Positions 46,877 to 57,715 are shown, numbered from the stretch's first letter. The stretch: DNA of 64,000 nt from Nematopogon swammerdamellus (GCA_946902875.1 OX336345.1:8959395-9023394), one strand, 5' to 3'. Numbers and translations: made by a program. Notes: generated by a model not told the origin, from the sequence alone.

Positions 46877-47204
46877 TTTACAGCCAATATATATTCGGTG
46901 GTACAGCTGTCCCTCTTGCGCGTGGCGAACAGAGATAGCCGAATACCTAACATGTTGTCACGTGACTAGCTTCTATTTGCTTTTAAAATTAGTGAATATA
47001 ATCAACGTATTATGTTTGTTGAATATAATAAACTTTCTGCTCCTCTGTCTATTCTATGGTTCTACTTACTTCATACATAACATTCGATGTTTAATGTCGA
47101 AGCATGCTGTGAATGACATGCATGACAGCGACATAAATATGGTAGGAGGTTGACCAGGAAATTAATCTTATCTAATTTATTCAAAACAGAGACAATACTC
47201 CTGC

Positions 47205-47545
47205 TTTTTACCCGACTGCGCGACGCAAAGAAGGGTAATGTGTTTATCAGCCTATGTATGTATGTATGTATGTTTGTTCCTTTGTGGCACACTAGAGACC
47301 AAACGCGTGGGCCGATTTTGATGATTCTTACGTCAATCGATTTGTCTTAATCTTGCGAGTGTCACTGAAGACATGACAGTAATCAAAATTCAATATGGCG
47401 ACAACTAGGTGCCATATTGTGAAAAAGAAAAAAATGAAAGTTGACTAACTATGTTAAGTGGGGTATCGTTGAATAGGTATTTGAAAATGATCTTTAGGTT
47501 TCTCTTATAATTTTTCATTTCGAATGACCATTTAGGATCTATAAC
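47205..47545 (-). repeat. CAGTCGGG family copy
   Basis: It opens with ACCCGACTGCGCGACGCAAA and holds a TATG microsatellite and GGCCGATTTTGATGATTCTT. GTGGGGTATCGTTGAATAGG matches the complement of GATACCCCATTCGAT at 26600. Confidence 0.6.
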
Positions 47546-47654
47546 GATTTAAAGTTGGTTAGCAACCATTCTTACTCTTATAATAATAGAGCTGTGATAA
47601 AGTTCTTATATAATCGGAGAAAAAATAATAATTATCATAATATAATTCTCAAAA

Positions 47655-47865
47655 TCGAATGCCAAGTGTTCTATCGCTTATTCCATGGGCAGTGCTCGGA
47701 GGAGCTGTTTAACTCGATCCCGCCGCCCCCTTTCCACCTCCGCACCACGTGCACTGGGCAGAGATTGCATCCCTTAGGGGACCCATGGGCGCCGTTAGGA
47801 CACCTCATGGGTGCCTCGGCGCCATATGTCGAGCGTACAATAAAAATAAAAATAAACTAATTAAA
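47655..47865 (+). pseudogene. LINE C-terminal remnant with tail
   Basis: The frame reads FHGQCSEELFNSI, then HLRTTCTGQRLHP, and runs into GGGCGCCGTTAGGACACCTC and an A-rich tail. An internal deletion joins the C-terminal part to the tail. Confidence 0.6.
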
Positions 47866-47994
47866 TTAATGAATTAATTAAATGAAAAGCAGAATCCAAA
47901 AAATATATAGTTTGCTATATATAAAACATTAGTGCATCGAGTATTAGGGCAAAGTATTTAATAATAATAATAAATAATAAAAAGCACCCTTGCA

Positions 47995-48418
47995 CGTTGG
48001 AGGCTGACCGAGGTTCGGATTATTCGTAAAACTGTAGGTCCCTTCCCTCCTAATCTTACTTGGTGGTAGGGTTTAACCCGCCCGGGTTGGTACCACCGCA
48101 CTGAATGAAACGTCGGTCGAAACGGCTATGTAAAGGCTGACCGAGGTTCGGATTCTTCGTAAAACTGTAGGTCCCTTCCCTCCTAATCTTACTTCGTGGT
48201 AGGGTTTAACCCGCCCGGGTTGGTACCACCGCACTGAATGAAACGTCGGTCGAAACGGCTATGTAAATAGTTTGTGTTTTCCGACCAGTTCAGTGTAGCC
48301 GGCACGATCAAAGGGGGAAGCACTGACATGGCACCTAGTTCACCCGGTGTTATGGGCTGACATCACGGACGTTGTAGGTGATGTAGCCAACCGTGTCAGT
48401 TTCCATAAAAAAAACCTT
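47995..48418 (+). mobile_element. Composite SINE with internal 133-bp tandem duplication
   Basis: GGCTGACCGAGGTTCGGATT occurs at 48002 and again at 48135; the whole 133-base segment up to GGCTATGTAAA is repeated with about two differences. The 5' head (A box and 5S segment) is missing. The 3' half is almost identical to the copy at 7944. Confidence 0.85.
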
Positions 48419-48469
48419 CCACCTAGAGCCCAAACCGAAAGCAGTATAGCCGTAATACGGTTCAAAAGA

Positions 48470-48568
48470 CCTTTAAAGGTAGGACAGACAGACAGACGGA
48501 CATACAGACGGACGGACAGGTAACTTAGGCTTAGTAATAGGGCCCCGTACGGATACGCAACCCTAAAA
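48470..48568 (-). repeat. GGGTTCCGTA family fragment
   Basis: GACAGACAGACAGACGGAC, then TTAGGCTTAGTAATAGGGCC and CGCAACCCTAAAA. Confidence 0.7.
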
Positions 48569-48579
48569 TAATAATAAAT

Positions 48580-49710
48580 AAAAATAAGTAATGTTTTGTT
48601 TCAAACGGTGTTGGCTTGCGCGGCTCCCTTTACGGTCACAAACTAATGTAGGTAAGTAAACCTTCTTCCATATTTTTTCTCATTTCACGTGTGCTTATTT
48701 CTGACCATACGGTGAAGGTGGTAACAGTTTAACTGGCTAAACTAGACACAACCTTACAATTAGGTACGACTTACAATAAATAAATAAATATTATACATAC
48801 GAAAATAAATAAAATAAAATCATGCGCGCGGGGCCGAAAGAGTCGTTGCCGTAAGCGGGCGTGCTGCGCGGTGGGAGGGAGGCGGGCTTCGTTGCAGAGT
48901 GAGCGACCAGAATGGGCAGACACATGAGGGCAGAAGACGTTGCCGGTTGTGTCTATTTAAGAATTTTTCGCGGTATATTACTAATGCTTGGGCGCGGATT
49001 TCTGGTTTAACGATTCCTTATTATTATTTAGTTAGTACTTAACTTACCTGAAGAGTTTATGAATTTTAAGCTGTTTTAGGTAGGTACCAAGCGATTATTA
49101 TTATTTTAGGATTATTGTTAATAAAAGTTACTTGGCAAATAGTTTGGTACATCAGTAATTCGTTACTCGCTAGTTTATGTTCCTAATTTGTTTGGGTAGG
49201 AACTTAGTGGTCCCCCTGTCTTTATTAATAAATAATAATACTTAATAATAAAAAAAAATTATAAATAAAACAAAAAATAAGTAATTGGTTTATTTTGTTA
49301 GGTGGTATTTCCTTTTCGTGTAATTTTAAGCTGACTAGTAGTAGTAGCGATTTTATTATTATTAATAAAAGTTACCTACGTACTTTGCGTATAGTTTGGT
49401 AATCGTACATCAGTAATTGGTTAATTTGCTAGTTAGTTGGTTTATTTCGGTTTTAGTTACTATTCGTTTTCGTTACATTTTTAATACACTATCACTTAAA
49501 TATTTTATAGAAACTTAATTAAGTATCTCGCTAGTGATTGAAATTATCAATCTGCTTCAATGATATTATCTACTTTGTTATTGTAGTATGTTTAATTTAT
49601 TATTAGTGACATCTTCCTCTACTTTGCTAGTGTATGATTCAGTACATACGGTGTGAGTTTGTATAGATTTGTTGTATACGAGTGTCTATCTAAGTATTAT
49701 ATAACTCACA
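48580..49710 (+). promoter_or_regulatory. Region upstream of the Helitron gene
   Basis: AT-rich DNA with a GC-rich island near 48825-48910. A direct duplication is visible: AATAAAAGTTACTTGGCAAATAG ... ACATCAGTAATTCGTTA (49119-49165) recurs as AATAAAAGTTACCTACG...ACATCAGTAATTGGTTA (49363-49420). The Helitron 5' terminus (TC) should lie here or further left but could not be fixed. The start context CACAATG has A at -3. Confidence 0.4.
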
Positions 49711-52700
49711 ATGTTGCGAGCTAGAAAACGTCCTCGGTCGTGTGCAAATCTTTCTCGTAAAACTAAAAAATCCCGACAAGAAAGTACACGTCGCAAAACT
49801 CAGTCTCCGGTATCGCGAGAGAAACGATTGCAACACGTTAGAGATCAAATTCGTCTTAGTAATAACAGCCAATCACCCACAAAAAAGAAAAGACTACTGT
49901 ATGAAACTTCGAAAAGAATGGCTGAGTATCGTAATAATCGAGAATCTAATCAAAGTCGAATAAGTAGACTTAGTAAACAAAAAATGCAGACAGCAAAAAT
50001 TCGTGGGCTGGAATCGCCAACGACACGATCTCATAGATTGTCGTCTATGAGTGAACATGCGTCTCAGATACGTGACGACGAATCTCCAACAACGCGATCC
50101 CAAAGATTGTCGTCTATGAGGACACATGCGTCTCAGATACGTGACGACGAATCTCCAACAACGCGATCCCAAAGATTGTCGTCTATGAGGACACATGCGT
50201 CTCAGATACGTGACGATGAATCTCCAACAACGCGATCCCAAAGATTGTCGTCTATGAGGACACATGCGTCTCAGATACGTGACGACGAATCACCAACATC
50301 TAGAGATAATAGAATTACACGTTTAAGGATGAACTCCCGGCGACACTATCGGCGACAACTTTTCTCGGATGACTCAGTATTCAATGATTCCCTATCACAA
50401 ATCGCAAACCACGTATGCTACATTTGCAACAAATTATGTTACCGAAATCAAACGAGGTCGATTTCAAAAAACCAATCGAATGTTTTACCATTAGATAGTC
50501 CAAGTCAATTTATTTCTTGTAATCGATGCGCAACAAACTTATTGAAAAATAAAATACCACCGAATGCATTTTGGAATAATATGACGGTATATACTATACC
50601 GCCAGAACTGGAATGTTTGAGTGAAATGGAAATACGTTTGATTTCAAGAATAAAACCATTTCTGAAAGTGGTCCGTTTAGGTGGCAGATTTGGGCAACAA
50701 GGCTTTAAGGGCCAGGCAATTCTCTTTGCCCAGCAAGTAGAGGAAATTGCTGAACAACTGCCAATTTCAATCACCAGTGCTGGGATAATAATAGTCTCAG
50801 AAACGTTGCAAAATGTTGTTAATACCAAAAGGTATTTAATCGATATTACCAAAATCAAACGAGCTCTGCAGTGGCTTGTACTAAACAATCACTTGTATTC
50901 CAATGTTCGGCTTAATTATGACACTATTACACAGGAGATGAATGATAATGTTTTTGAAGCGATCGTATCGCAACCTGATACGTCGTCTGTAATCAGAGAA
51001 GAAAATGCCTTCAAATCAATTGGCAATGAAAAGTATATTTTGCGAGGTACCTTCCACCAAGGAAGTGAAAGATTTCACGAAGACTCGAGAGGACGTCAAT
51101 GTACTGCAAATGCAGCTGCAGCAATTGCATATACTACAACCAAACATATCAATGCATGGCAACCATCTGATTTGGATCGCATTCTTCTTGCAGGCAATAC
51201 CTATTACACGTTGTGTATAGATATGCTCAATTCTCGTCCCGAATTTCTTAACACTGAAGAATTATTGCCAATACTTACAATAGCTGATAATAATTTCCAT
51301 TTACAAGTTGAACCAGATGTGGTAATTGGAGTGATTAATCCGAATACACCATCTGAGGTATTGCAAGGGTACTACACCAGTTTAGATGCAGGCATAGAAT
51401 TTTTCTTTTCTATGCACGAAAAAGGAATAATTACGTGTCAAACTGCATATTCTGTCGCTATAATAAAATTTGATAACAAATACTATATATTTGATTCACA
51501 TTCGCGGGGTCCTAAAGGTCATAGTGCCCGAAATTGCGGAACTTCCATGGTAATGCAATGTAATGGAATTATGTCCTTATGCCAACATCTGCTGATTTCA
51601 CTGCAAGTAGGTAGTCGAAAAGATTTGCAATATTCTATCACAGCAGTAACATCTAGTGATACAAATACATATCCACAGCAGACAGTTGAATCATTGATCG
51701 ATAACGTAGACCCTCAAATTGACAATGAAAATACAAGCAATACACATTTTCACACGGATATGATTACTACTACATCTTTAATGCCCATAGACACTGATAC
51801 ACCGATGATGACAGATGTACTTACTAATGTTAATGAAGACAGGCCTATACCGATTCACGAATTAAGACGAAAAACAGCTGCGCCAATAAGCATACTTACA
51901 GAACAAAGAGCGGAAGAACTTTCCTGGGTAAAGCTATTTCCTGATGGGAAAAACGGTCTGAGGGAAAATAGAAGTACTCCAATTTCTCCTCTCGATTATT
52001 TTCAATCAAGAATAATGTCTCATTATCGGAGATTCCAAAACAATGAATACCTGTTTTATGCCTTATCAACCGTTGAATTATATAAGGCACGGCAAAATGT
52101 TTCTGTGTGTGGTAGATTACGGCAAAATGGCGTAGAACCCAGAGATTTAGTACAAAACGTTCATTTAGTAATGAGAAATATAAGAGGTACACAATCGTAT
52201 TGGCACAAAGCGTACACTGATTTGTTAGCTATGGTAAAAAATTTAGGACCTCCTCACTGGTATATCACTCTGTCTTGCAACGATCTCAACTGGCCTGATA
52301 TGTTGCGTGCCTTATTAGTAGCTGATGGACGCTCCGAATCTGATGTTGATAATTTAACTTATCAAGAAAAAATGCGCCTTATAGAATCATACCCGGTGAC
52401 TTTGTCACGACAATTTATGTTTAGGTTAAATGCATTTTTTAGACTTCTAAAGAAAGACATAAATCCAATCTTGGCTCGAAAAGTGGAAGATTATTGGTGG
52501 CGAATAGAATTCCAGTTGCGTGGTAGTCCACATGTACATATGGTGGTATGGTGTCAGGACATGCCTTCTTTTGAAAGCCGTGAAGGTATTGAATTAATAA
52601 ACAGTGTAATTACGTGCAAAATACCTGATGCAGGCGATGATCCTGAGATGAATAATTTAGTTAAACGTTTGCAAACGCACAAACACACACATACTTGTTT

Positions 52701-55278
52701 TAAAAATGGAAATCAATGTCGATTTTGTTTTCCGCGAATGGCTTCAGATGCAACTAAAATTTTGGATGATGACGATGCTGTTCGTAATGGTGGCAGATTC
52801 TGCATTCTAAAAAGAGAAGCTCACGAATCGATGATAAACAATTATAATCCTAGAATATTGAAAGTTTGGCACGCAAATATAGACATCCAACCATGCGGTT
52901 CTGCTTTGGGTGTAGCATATTACATTTCGAAATATATATCGAAGTCTGAACCGGCAGAAATATCAAGGTCTATACGGGAATCCATCAGAAAAGTTCAAGA
53001 ACGAGGCGGAACTTTTGCAAATCAGATCTTTGCAATGCAAAACGCCATTTTGACACATCGCGAAGTGTCAGCAACAGAATGTGCGTATCGTCTCTGCCAT
53101 TTGAAGTTACGCGATAGTTCTAGAAAGTGCGTTTTTGTTAATACTTGTGTTCCATCTCAAAGATATCGTATGTTACGCGTGGATTTTTCAGAAAATTCGG
53201 AACCATTCAAAAATGTGTTTGATAGGTATGTTTGTCGACCGCATAATTTGGAATTTATGAGCTTAGGCGAATTCGCAGTTCAGTTTGAGACAATAACACG
53301 CATTGATATGTCTGAAGATAATCAAGATGCCGATGCTTACGCTGTTGATGATGAGAATGCCGTAACTCGACAAAGAATTATCAGATTATTAGATAATGCA
53401 GGGCGAATGAAAGCTAGAACTCGTCCCGCAATTTTACGAACCAGATATTATACGGCTTCTTCAGATCCAGAGGCTTATTATTATTCTCTGTTGGTAACAC
53501 ATGTTCCTTTTAGAGCAGAAGAAGAATTATTGGATGGGTTTGAAACTGCCAAAGAAGCTTTTATGAATAAAAGGCATTTACTTCGGCCATTACAAAACGG
53601 CTACAATGCAGAAACTATGTCAAGATGGGAAACGGAAATTCAACAAGCTATTAGCCGTCTTGTGGCAGAGAATGCAGCGGCTAATATAATAGAACGTGAT
53701 GAGGATAATGATACGCTAATACCTTTGAGAATGGACAACGATGACTGTATATTGTTAAATCAAGGAGAACAAGAAGAACAGATAGAAGAAAATGAAACTG
53801 ATACAAGATTTTCTGATGAAGAATTCGAACGAGCTCTTTCCTCGTTGAACATTCAGCAAAGACAGCTTTTCAGAAGAGTGTCTCAGAAACTTTTAAACGA
53901 TGATAATCATCCTCTTAGAATGTTTGTTACTGGTGGAGCCGGAACTGGAAAAACGTTTACGCTAAAATTAATCGTAGAAGAAGTAAGGAGGCTCCGCAGC
54001 AATCGTATGCATGAAAAAGTTATCATCGTGACTGCACCTACTGGTGTAGCAGCCCGATTGATAGGTGGAAGTACCCTTCATTCGACCTTTACACTTCCAA
54101 TAGAAAAGGGTAGACCAGAAATCCTGCGACCTTTAACTGGCGAACGCCTTCAAAGAGAACGACAAAGATGGAAATCTATAGATTGGGTGATAATAGATGA
54201 GATTTCGATGGTGCCCTACCTAACGCTACGGAATATTAATCTACGCCTTCAGCAAATTAAACATAATCAACTTCACTTTGGTGGTTGTAATATTATTTTA
54301 TTTGGCGACCTAATGCAATTGCCACCTGTGTCCAAAACAACTGGCGGGGCTTATTGCTTTCGTCAACCTACGACGTTAACAGGTGAAGTCAACCTCTGGC
54401 ATCTATTTGATTTCTGTGAATTACCACAAAATATGAGACAAGGACATGACACTACATTTGTGGATATATTAAACAATCTTAGAGTCGGACAACTGACAAT
54501 GCAACAACTGGAGATATTAGATAGGCGACGAGTAGACATAAACGATCTCAATGAAATCATTCGAGTTTTTCCAACTACTAAACAGGTTGATGAACATAAT
54601 CAAAAGATGACATTTATATTGGAAAAGACTACTAAACTATATAAATTACATGCAGTAGATATATCAGTAGAAACGAAGACATATGGTCAAAAACCGAAAG
54701 ACGTATGTGTTTCTGATGACCCTAACAAAACTGGAGGAATCGTTAAATATTTGACAATCGGGTTAGGATCTCGAGTTATGTTGCGAAGAAATTTAAATGT
54801 TAACCACGGTCTTGTCAACGGAGCAATGGGAGTAATAAGGACAATTGAGTGGCCAGCTCTTCGGAGGGACCAGATGGAACCCGGAGAATTGCCACAGGCT
54901 ATTCATGTGGAATTTGACGACAAAACTATTAAAAACAATGTCCCTGGAGTAGGAGTCAGAATCGAACCATCGACGACAGAATTCGATGCACTTCGTGGAC
55001 AGGGCAAAATAGAACGAAAAATGTTGCCATTGATATTGTGCTGGGGTGTTACTGTACATAAGTTACAAGGAACTACTTTGGACCGAGCTGTGGTTGATTT
55101 AAGTTCACGAATTTTTGCGAAAGGTCAAGCTTATGTAGCCTTGAGCCGGGTTAGGTCTCTAGATGGATTAATAATCAGTAGTTTAGACCACCGCAAGCTA
55201 CTTAATAATCCTCACGATATTAACTCCCTCAATGAAATGACAAGATTGCGAAATTTACCGTCTTATAATCCTAACTAA
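49711..55278 (+). CDS. Helitron replicase/helicase with STPR-like repeats and C76-like protease
   Basis: A single 1855-codon frame without stops encodes the rolling-circle transposition enzyme of a Helitron. Residues about 20-215 are basic 23-residue repeats; four (101-192) are almost identical and resemble STPR DNA-binding repeats. CxxC pairs at 236/239 and 270/273 lead into a DUF6570-like region (about 265-410). Residues about 445-640 look like a papain-fold cysteine protease with Q450, C464 and D595-S-H597. The Helitron Rep domain has the HUH-type motif PHVHMVVW (H941, H943) and the two-tyrosine segment YYISKYISK (Y1071, Y1075). The PIF1 helicase has Walker A GGAGTGKT (K1414), Walker B IIDE (D1496/E1497), VHKLQGTTLD (about 1782) and ALSRVRS (R1813). 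AATAAA lies 10 bases after the stop. The intact frame argues for a recent copy; the element termini were not found. Confidence 0.92.
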   Translation: MLRARKRPRSCANLSRKTKKSRQESTRRKTQSPVSREKRLQHVRDQIRLSNNSQSPTKKKRLLYETSKRMAEYRNNRESNQSRISRLSKQKMQTAKIRGLESPTTRSHRLSSMSEHASQIRDDESPTTRSQRLSSMRTHASQIRDDESPTTRSQRLSSMRTHASQIRDDESPTTRSQRLSSMRTHASQIRDDESPTSRDNRITRLRMNSRRHYRRQLFSDDSVFNDSLSQIANHVCYICNKLCYRNQTRSISKNQSNVLPLDSPSQFISCNRCATNLLKNKIPPNAFWNNMTVYTIPPELECLSEMEIRLISRIKPFLKVVRLGGRFGQQGFKGQAILFAQQVEEIAEQLPISITSAGIIIVSETLQNVVNTKRYLIDITKIKRALQWLVLNNHLYSNVRLNYDTITQEMNDNVFEAIVSQPDTSSVIREENAFKSIGNEKYILRGTFHQGSERFHEDSRGRQCTANAAAAIAYTTTKHINAWQPSDLDRILLAGNTYYTLCIDMLNSRPEFLNTEELLPILTIADNNFHLQVEPDVVIGVINPNTPSEVLQGYYTSLDAGIEFFFSMHEKGIITCQTAYSVAIIKFDNKYYIFDSHSRGPKGHSARNCGTSMVMQCNGIMSLCQHLLISLQVGSRKDLQYSITAVTSSDTNTYPQQTVESLIDNVDPQIDNENTSNTHFHTDMITTTSLMPIDTDTPMMTDVLTNVNEDRPIPIHELRRKTAAPISILTEQRAEELSWVKLFPDGKNGLRENRSTPISPLDYFQSRIMSHYRRFQNNEYLFYALSTVELYKARQNVSVCGRLRQNGVEPRDLVQNVHLVMRNIRGTQSYWHKAYTDLLAMVKNLGPPHWYITLSCNDLNWPDMLRALLVADGRSESDVDNLTYQEKMRLIESYPVTLSRQFMFRLNAFFRLLKKDINPILARKVEDYWWRIEFQLRGSPHVHMVVWCQDMPSFESREGIELINSVITCKIPDAGDDPEMNNLVKRLQTHKHTHTCFKNGNQCRFCFPRMASDATKILDDDDAVRNGGRFCILKREAHESMINNYNPRILKVWHANIDIQPCGSALGVAYYISKYISKSEPAEISRSIRESIRKVQERGGTFANQIFAMQNAILTHREVSATECAYRLCHLKLRDSSRKCVFVNTCVPSQRYRMLRVDFSENSEPFKNVFDRYVCRPHNLEFMSLGEFAVQFETITRIDMSEDNQDADAYAVDDENAVTRQRIIRLLDNAGRMKARTRPAILRTRYYTASSDPEAYYYSLLVTHVPFRAEEELLDGFETAKEAFMNKRHLLRPLQNGYNAETMSRWETEIQQAISRLVAENAAANIIERDEDNDTLIPLRMDNDDCILLNQGEQEEQIEENETDTRFSDEEFERALSSLNIQQRQLFRRVSQKLLNDDNHPLRMFVTGGAGTGKTFTLKLIVEEVRRLRSNRMHEKVIIVTAPTGVAARLIGGSTLHSTFTLPIEKGRPEILRPLTGERLQRERQRWKSIDWVIIDEISMVPYLTLRNINLRLQQIKHNQLHFGGCNIILFGDLMQLPPVSKTTGGAYCFRQPTTLTGEVNLWHLFDFCELPQNMRQGHDTTFVDILNNLRVGQLTMQQLEILDRRRVDINDLNEIIRVFPTTKQVDEHNQKMTFILEKTTKLYKLHAVDISVETKTYGQKPKDVCVSDDPNKTGGIVKYLTIGLGSRVMLRRNLNVNHGLVNGAMGVIRTIEWPALRRDQMEPGELPQAIHVEFDDKTIKNNVPGVGVRIEPSTTEFDALRGQGKIERKMLPLILCWGVTVHKLQGTTLDRAVVDLSSRIFAKGQAYVALSRVRSLDGLIISSLDHRKLLNNPHDINSLNEMTRLRNLPSYNPN
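50011..50286 (+). repeat. 69-bp in-frame tandem repeat (four units)
   Basis: Each unit encodes ESPTTRSQRLSSMRTHASQI and three more residues. Units two to four differ by only one or two synonymous bases, so they expanded recently. A decayed fifth unit follows, and older degenerate ones precede. Confidence 0.95.
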
Positions 55279-55287
55279 AAAGTATAA

Positions 55288-55753
55288 AATAAAAAAGTTA
55301 ATTTAAAAAATAAAAAAACCCGACTGCGTAAAAAATTAACTTTAAATAAAAACTGAAAAGAAAAAAACAAGTCCAGTAGTCTATAATTCTGTTAAGTAAT
55401 ATTGAATAACTACACCATTGAAATAGTTTCATGATCGATACACACATAAAACAAATAAAAAACTCTTATGCGGAATATCGCGACTTTAACAGTCGGGACC
55501 CATTAAAAATTCTAGACCGGATCAAATTTTACCAATAATGGGTCCCGACTGTTAAAGTCGCGATATTCCGCATAAGAGTTTTTTATTTGTTTTATGTGTG
55601 TATCGATCATGAAACTATTTCAATGGTGTAGTTATTCAATATTACTTATCAGAATTATAGACTACTGGACTTGTTTTTTTCTTTTCAGTTTTTATTTAAA
55701 GTTAATTTTTTACGCAGTCGGGTTTTTTTATTTTTTAAATTAACTTTTTATAT
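55288..55753. repeat. Very long near-perfect palindrome (about 218-bp arms)
   Basis: The left arm 55288-55505 and right arm 55536-55753 are reverse complements with only one or a few mismatches; the loop is about 30 bases. Terminal parts read ACCCGACTGCGTAAAAAATT and its complement, matching the end motif of the CAGTCGGG repeats. The left arm starts within 10 bases of the Helitron stop codon and includes its poly(A) signal region. Confidence 0.92.
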
Positions 55754-55761
55754 TAGGAGGA

Positions 55762-55905
55762 ACGGTTTTGCTTATGTTCACTGACATGGTTCAAATCATG
55801 CTGGATCCAAGTCAGTGCTTTCCTCTGGTCGTGTCGCCTAACACACTCTCCATGGACGTCTCGACGGAGCTACATTCAGTACGGTGGTGTGGTATCCTGG
55901 TTTTG
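55762..55905 (-). mobile_element. Degenerate SINE relic
   Basis: GTTCACTGACATGGTTC, AGTCAGTGCTTTCCTCTGGT and ACATTCAGTACGGTGGTG keep the order of the composite SINE in reverse. Confidence 0.5.
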
Positions 55906-56004
55906 CTGTACATATGGTAGGTACAGTGGGAAGTCAGATTCTATATCTGAACCACTAGATCACTTCTTCTTCACTTCTGTTACGTTCCTTCCTTCGTTTT
56001 ATAC

Positions 56005-56380
56005 GTAGTCGGGGGTTTGAAATTTTAATATAGATTTTTAATTTATTTGTTATTAGTTCTAAACCATGTGTAGAATATTTATGAAATTGTCTTTTCAAGC
56101 TCTAACTATAATAGTCTAGTCTAGACAATGATTCCCCATTCGATTGGTATTTGGAAGAAAAACATTTTTCAATGTTTCAAAATACTGAGCTCTGGCGTCC
56201 GCCATTTTGTTTTATTTTTTTACATAGCTTCTGTTACTAGCGATACTTTAACACCTCAATCATCAAATTCCATTTAGCGGTTTAGGAGTTACGAGGGAAT
56301 AAATAAACTCAAACACTCACTCATATACATACAGATTGAAACAAATTATACTCGTATGCGTTTACAGTCGGGTAAATTTT
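56005..56380 (+). repeat. CAGTCGGG family copy
   Basis: It starts ACGTAGTCGGGGGTTTGAAA, has GATTCCCCATTCGATTGG inside and ends TTTACAGTCGGGTAAATTTT. Confidence 0.6.
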
Positions 56381-57484
56381 TTTACGCTGACTGGACGCCT
56401 CTCTATAACCGCTGCACAACTACGTATACGTCGACTAGGTACACAACCTCTGAAAACCGTACACAATTGTCAACATTAACTTTCCCAGTGGGCGTGAAAT
56501 GTCTACATTGACTAAATTCGCTACCAAGTTAATCCAACGGTTGACTCGTTTTGTAGTTATTAGGAGTTGTCAGTAATTTTTGTCAGTGTACCAAAAAAAT
56601 TCAAAGTTACAACTGCTTCTCAACCCAGGTCCAGACGAGTGCCTTATATGGCCAGCGACCTTTAAGGCTGTCAGGGTTTCGGTCCGAGCGGGCGAAGCGT
56701 GGCGAAAATGTAATAAACCTTAATTATGATCAACTGCACGAAATCTTATCCCATTAATTGTAAATTTATTCATCTTTTAATATTTTGCTTTCTTTGCATT
56801 CTGTGTTTTGTAATGGTTTCATTCTTGAAGGTGGCGAACCTCATGGTAGCAAATATTTGTTAGAAGATGGCATTTTAAGAAGAAGAAGACGTTTTTTAAT
56901 CATATCTTTAATTCGGTTTTACTTGATATTGTATGACAGAGATCTAATAAGAAATTATAAGCCAAGTATGTAGTAGGCGTGAGTAGTAGGGATCCTAGCG
57001 AAAAAAAAAAACGATATACCTGGTGGTGGAGGCTTTTCGTGCTTACATCACTCTTTTTATTTCTAACTCACATTTTTTTTCCATCATCCTATGGAACTGA
57101 AATTTGTAACCTATTTTATCTATTGCATTATTTTGGATGAAAGGATAGCTACTTCTGAATTAGATGATGGATTGGTATTAATTTGTACTAGTAAAGTAAT
57201 AAGTAGAAATTGATTTGTGTTGTTGTACGTTTATGTATGGAACGAGGAGTTTTGTAATAGTTAATTATTACTATAATTTGGTATACCCAAGTCGATCCCA
57301 CCTCTATCTATATGTGTTCGTGGCGCCCACTTAACATTTCAGCACCTCATTGCTCAAACTAGAAGTTATTTCGGGAAGTGTTCTGGTCCGATATTGGGAA
57401 CTAATGTGCTTCATGTGAACATTGAACCAGAATCACAGCTGGATTTTTTTTATTTATTATTATTATTTTTTTATGTAATCCGCT
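56381..57484. other. No recognisable feature
   Basis: AT-rich anonymous DNA; the 62-codon frame at 56785-56973 is unassigned. Confidence 0.4.
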
Positions 57485-57715
57485 ATGGGTGGCTGAGTCG
57501 GAGGGGCCAAAGCGCATGCTTCGACCAGCCAATATCACTACCGAGAAGGTAGGTGCCATACCGGAGACTTCCCTGGATTGCTGGCTATACTGGACTAGAG
57601 GAGAACACAGCCGAAGCTGCTATGCGGCCATCTTACATCCAGTACGGTGGTACCAACCCAGTCGGCTACAATTTGAGCCTACCACCTAGTAAGGGGCAAG
57701 GGAATGAAGAATTGC
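57485..57715 (-). mobile_element. S2 SINE-like copy
   Basis: GAGGGGCCAAAGCGCATGCT, GTACCAACCCAGTCGGCTAC and CTACCACCTAGTAAGGGGCA; the least degraded copy of this family in the window. Confidence 0.7.

Noticed and set aside
55288..55753. The palindrome as the Helitron 3' terminal hairpin
   Set aside because: Helitron 3' hairpins are short (tens of bases) and followed by CTRR; this structure is far longer and no such end was identified.
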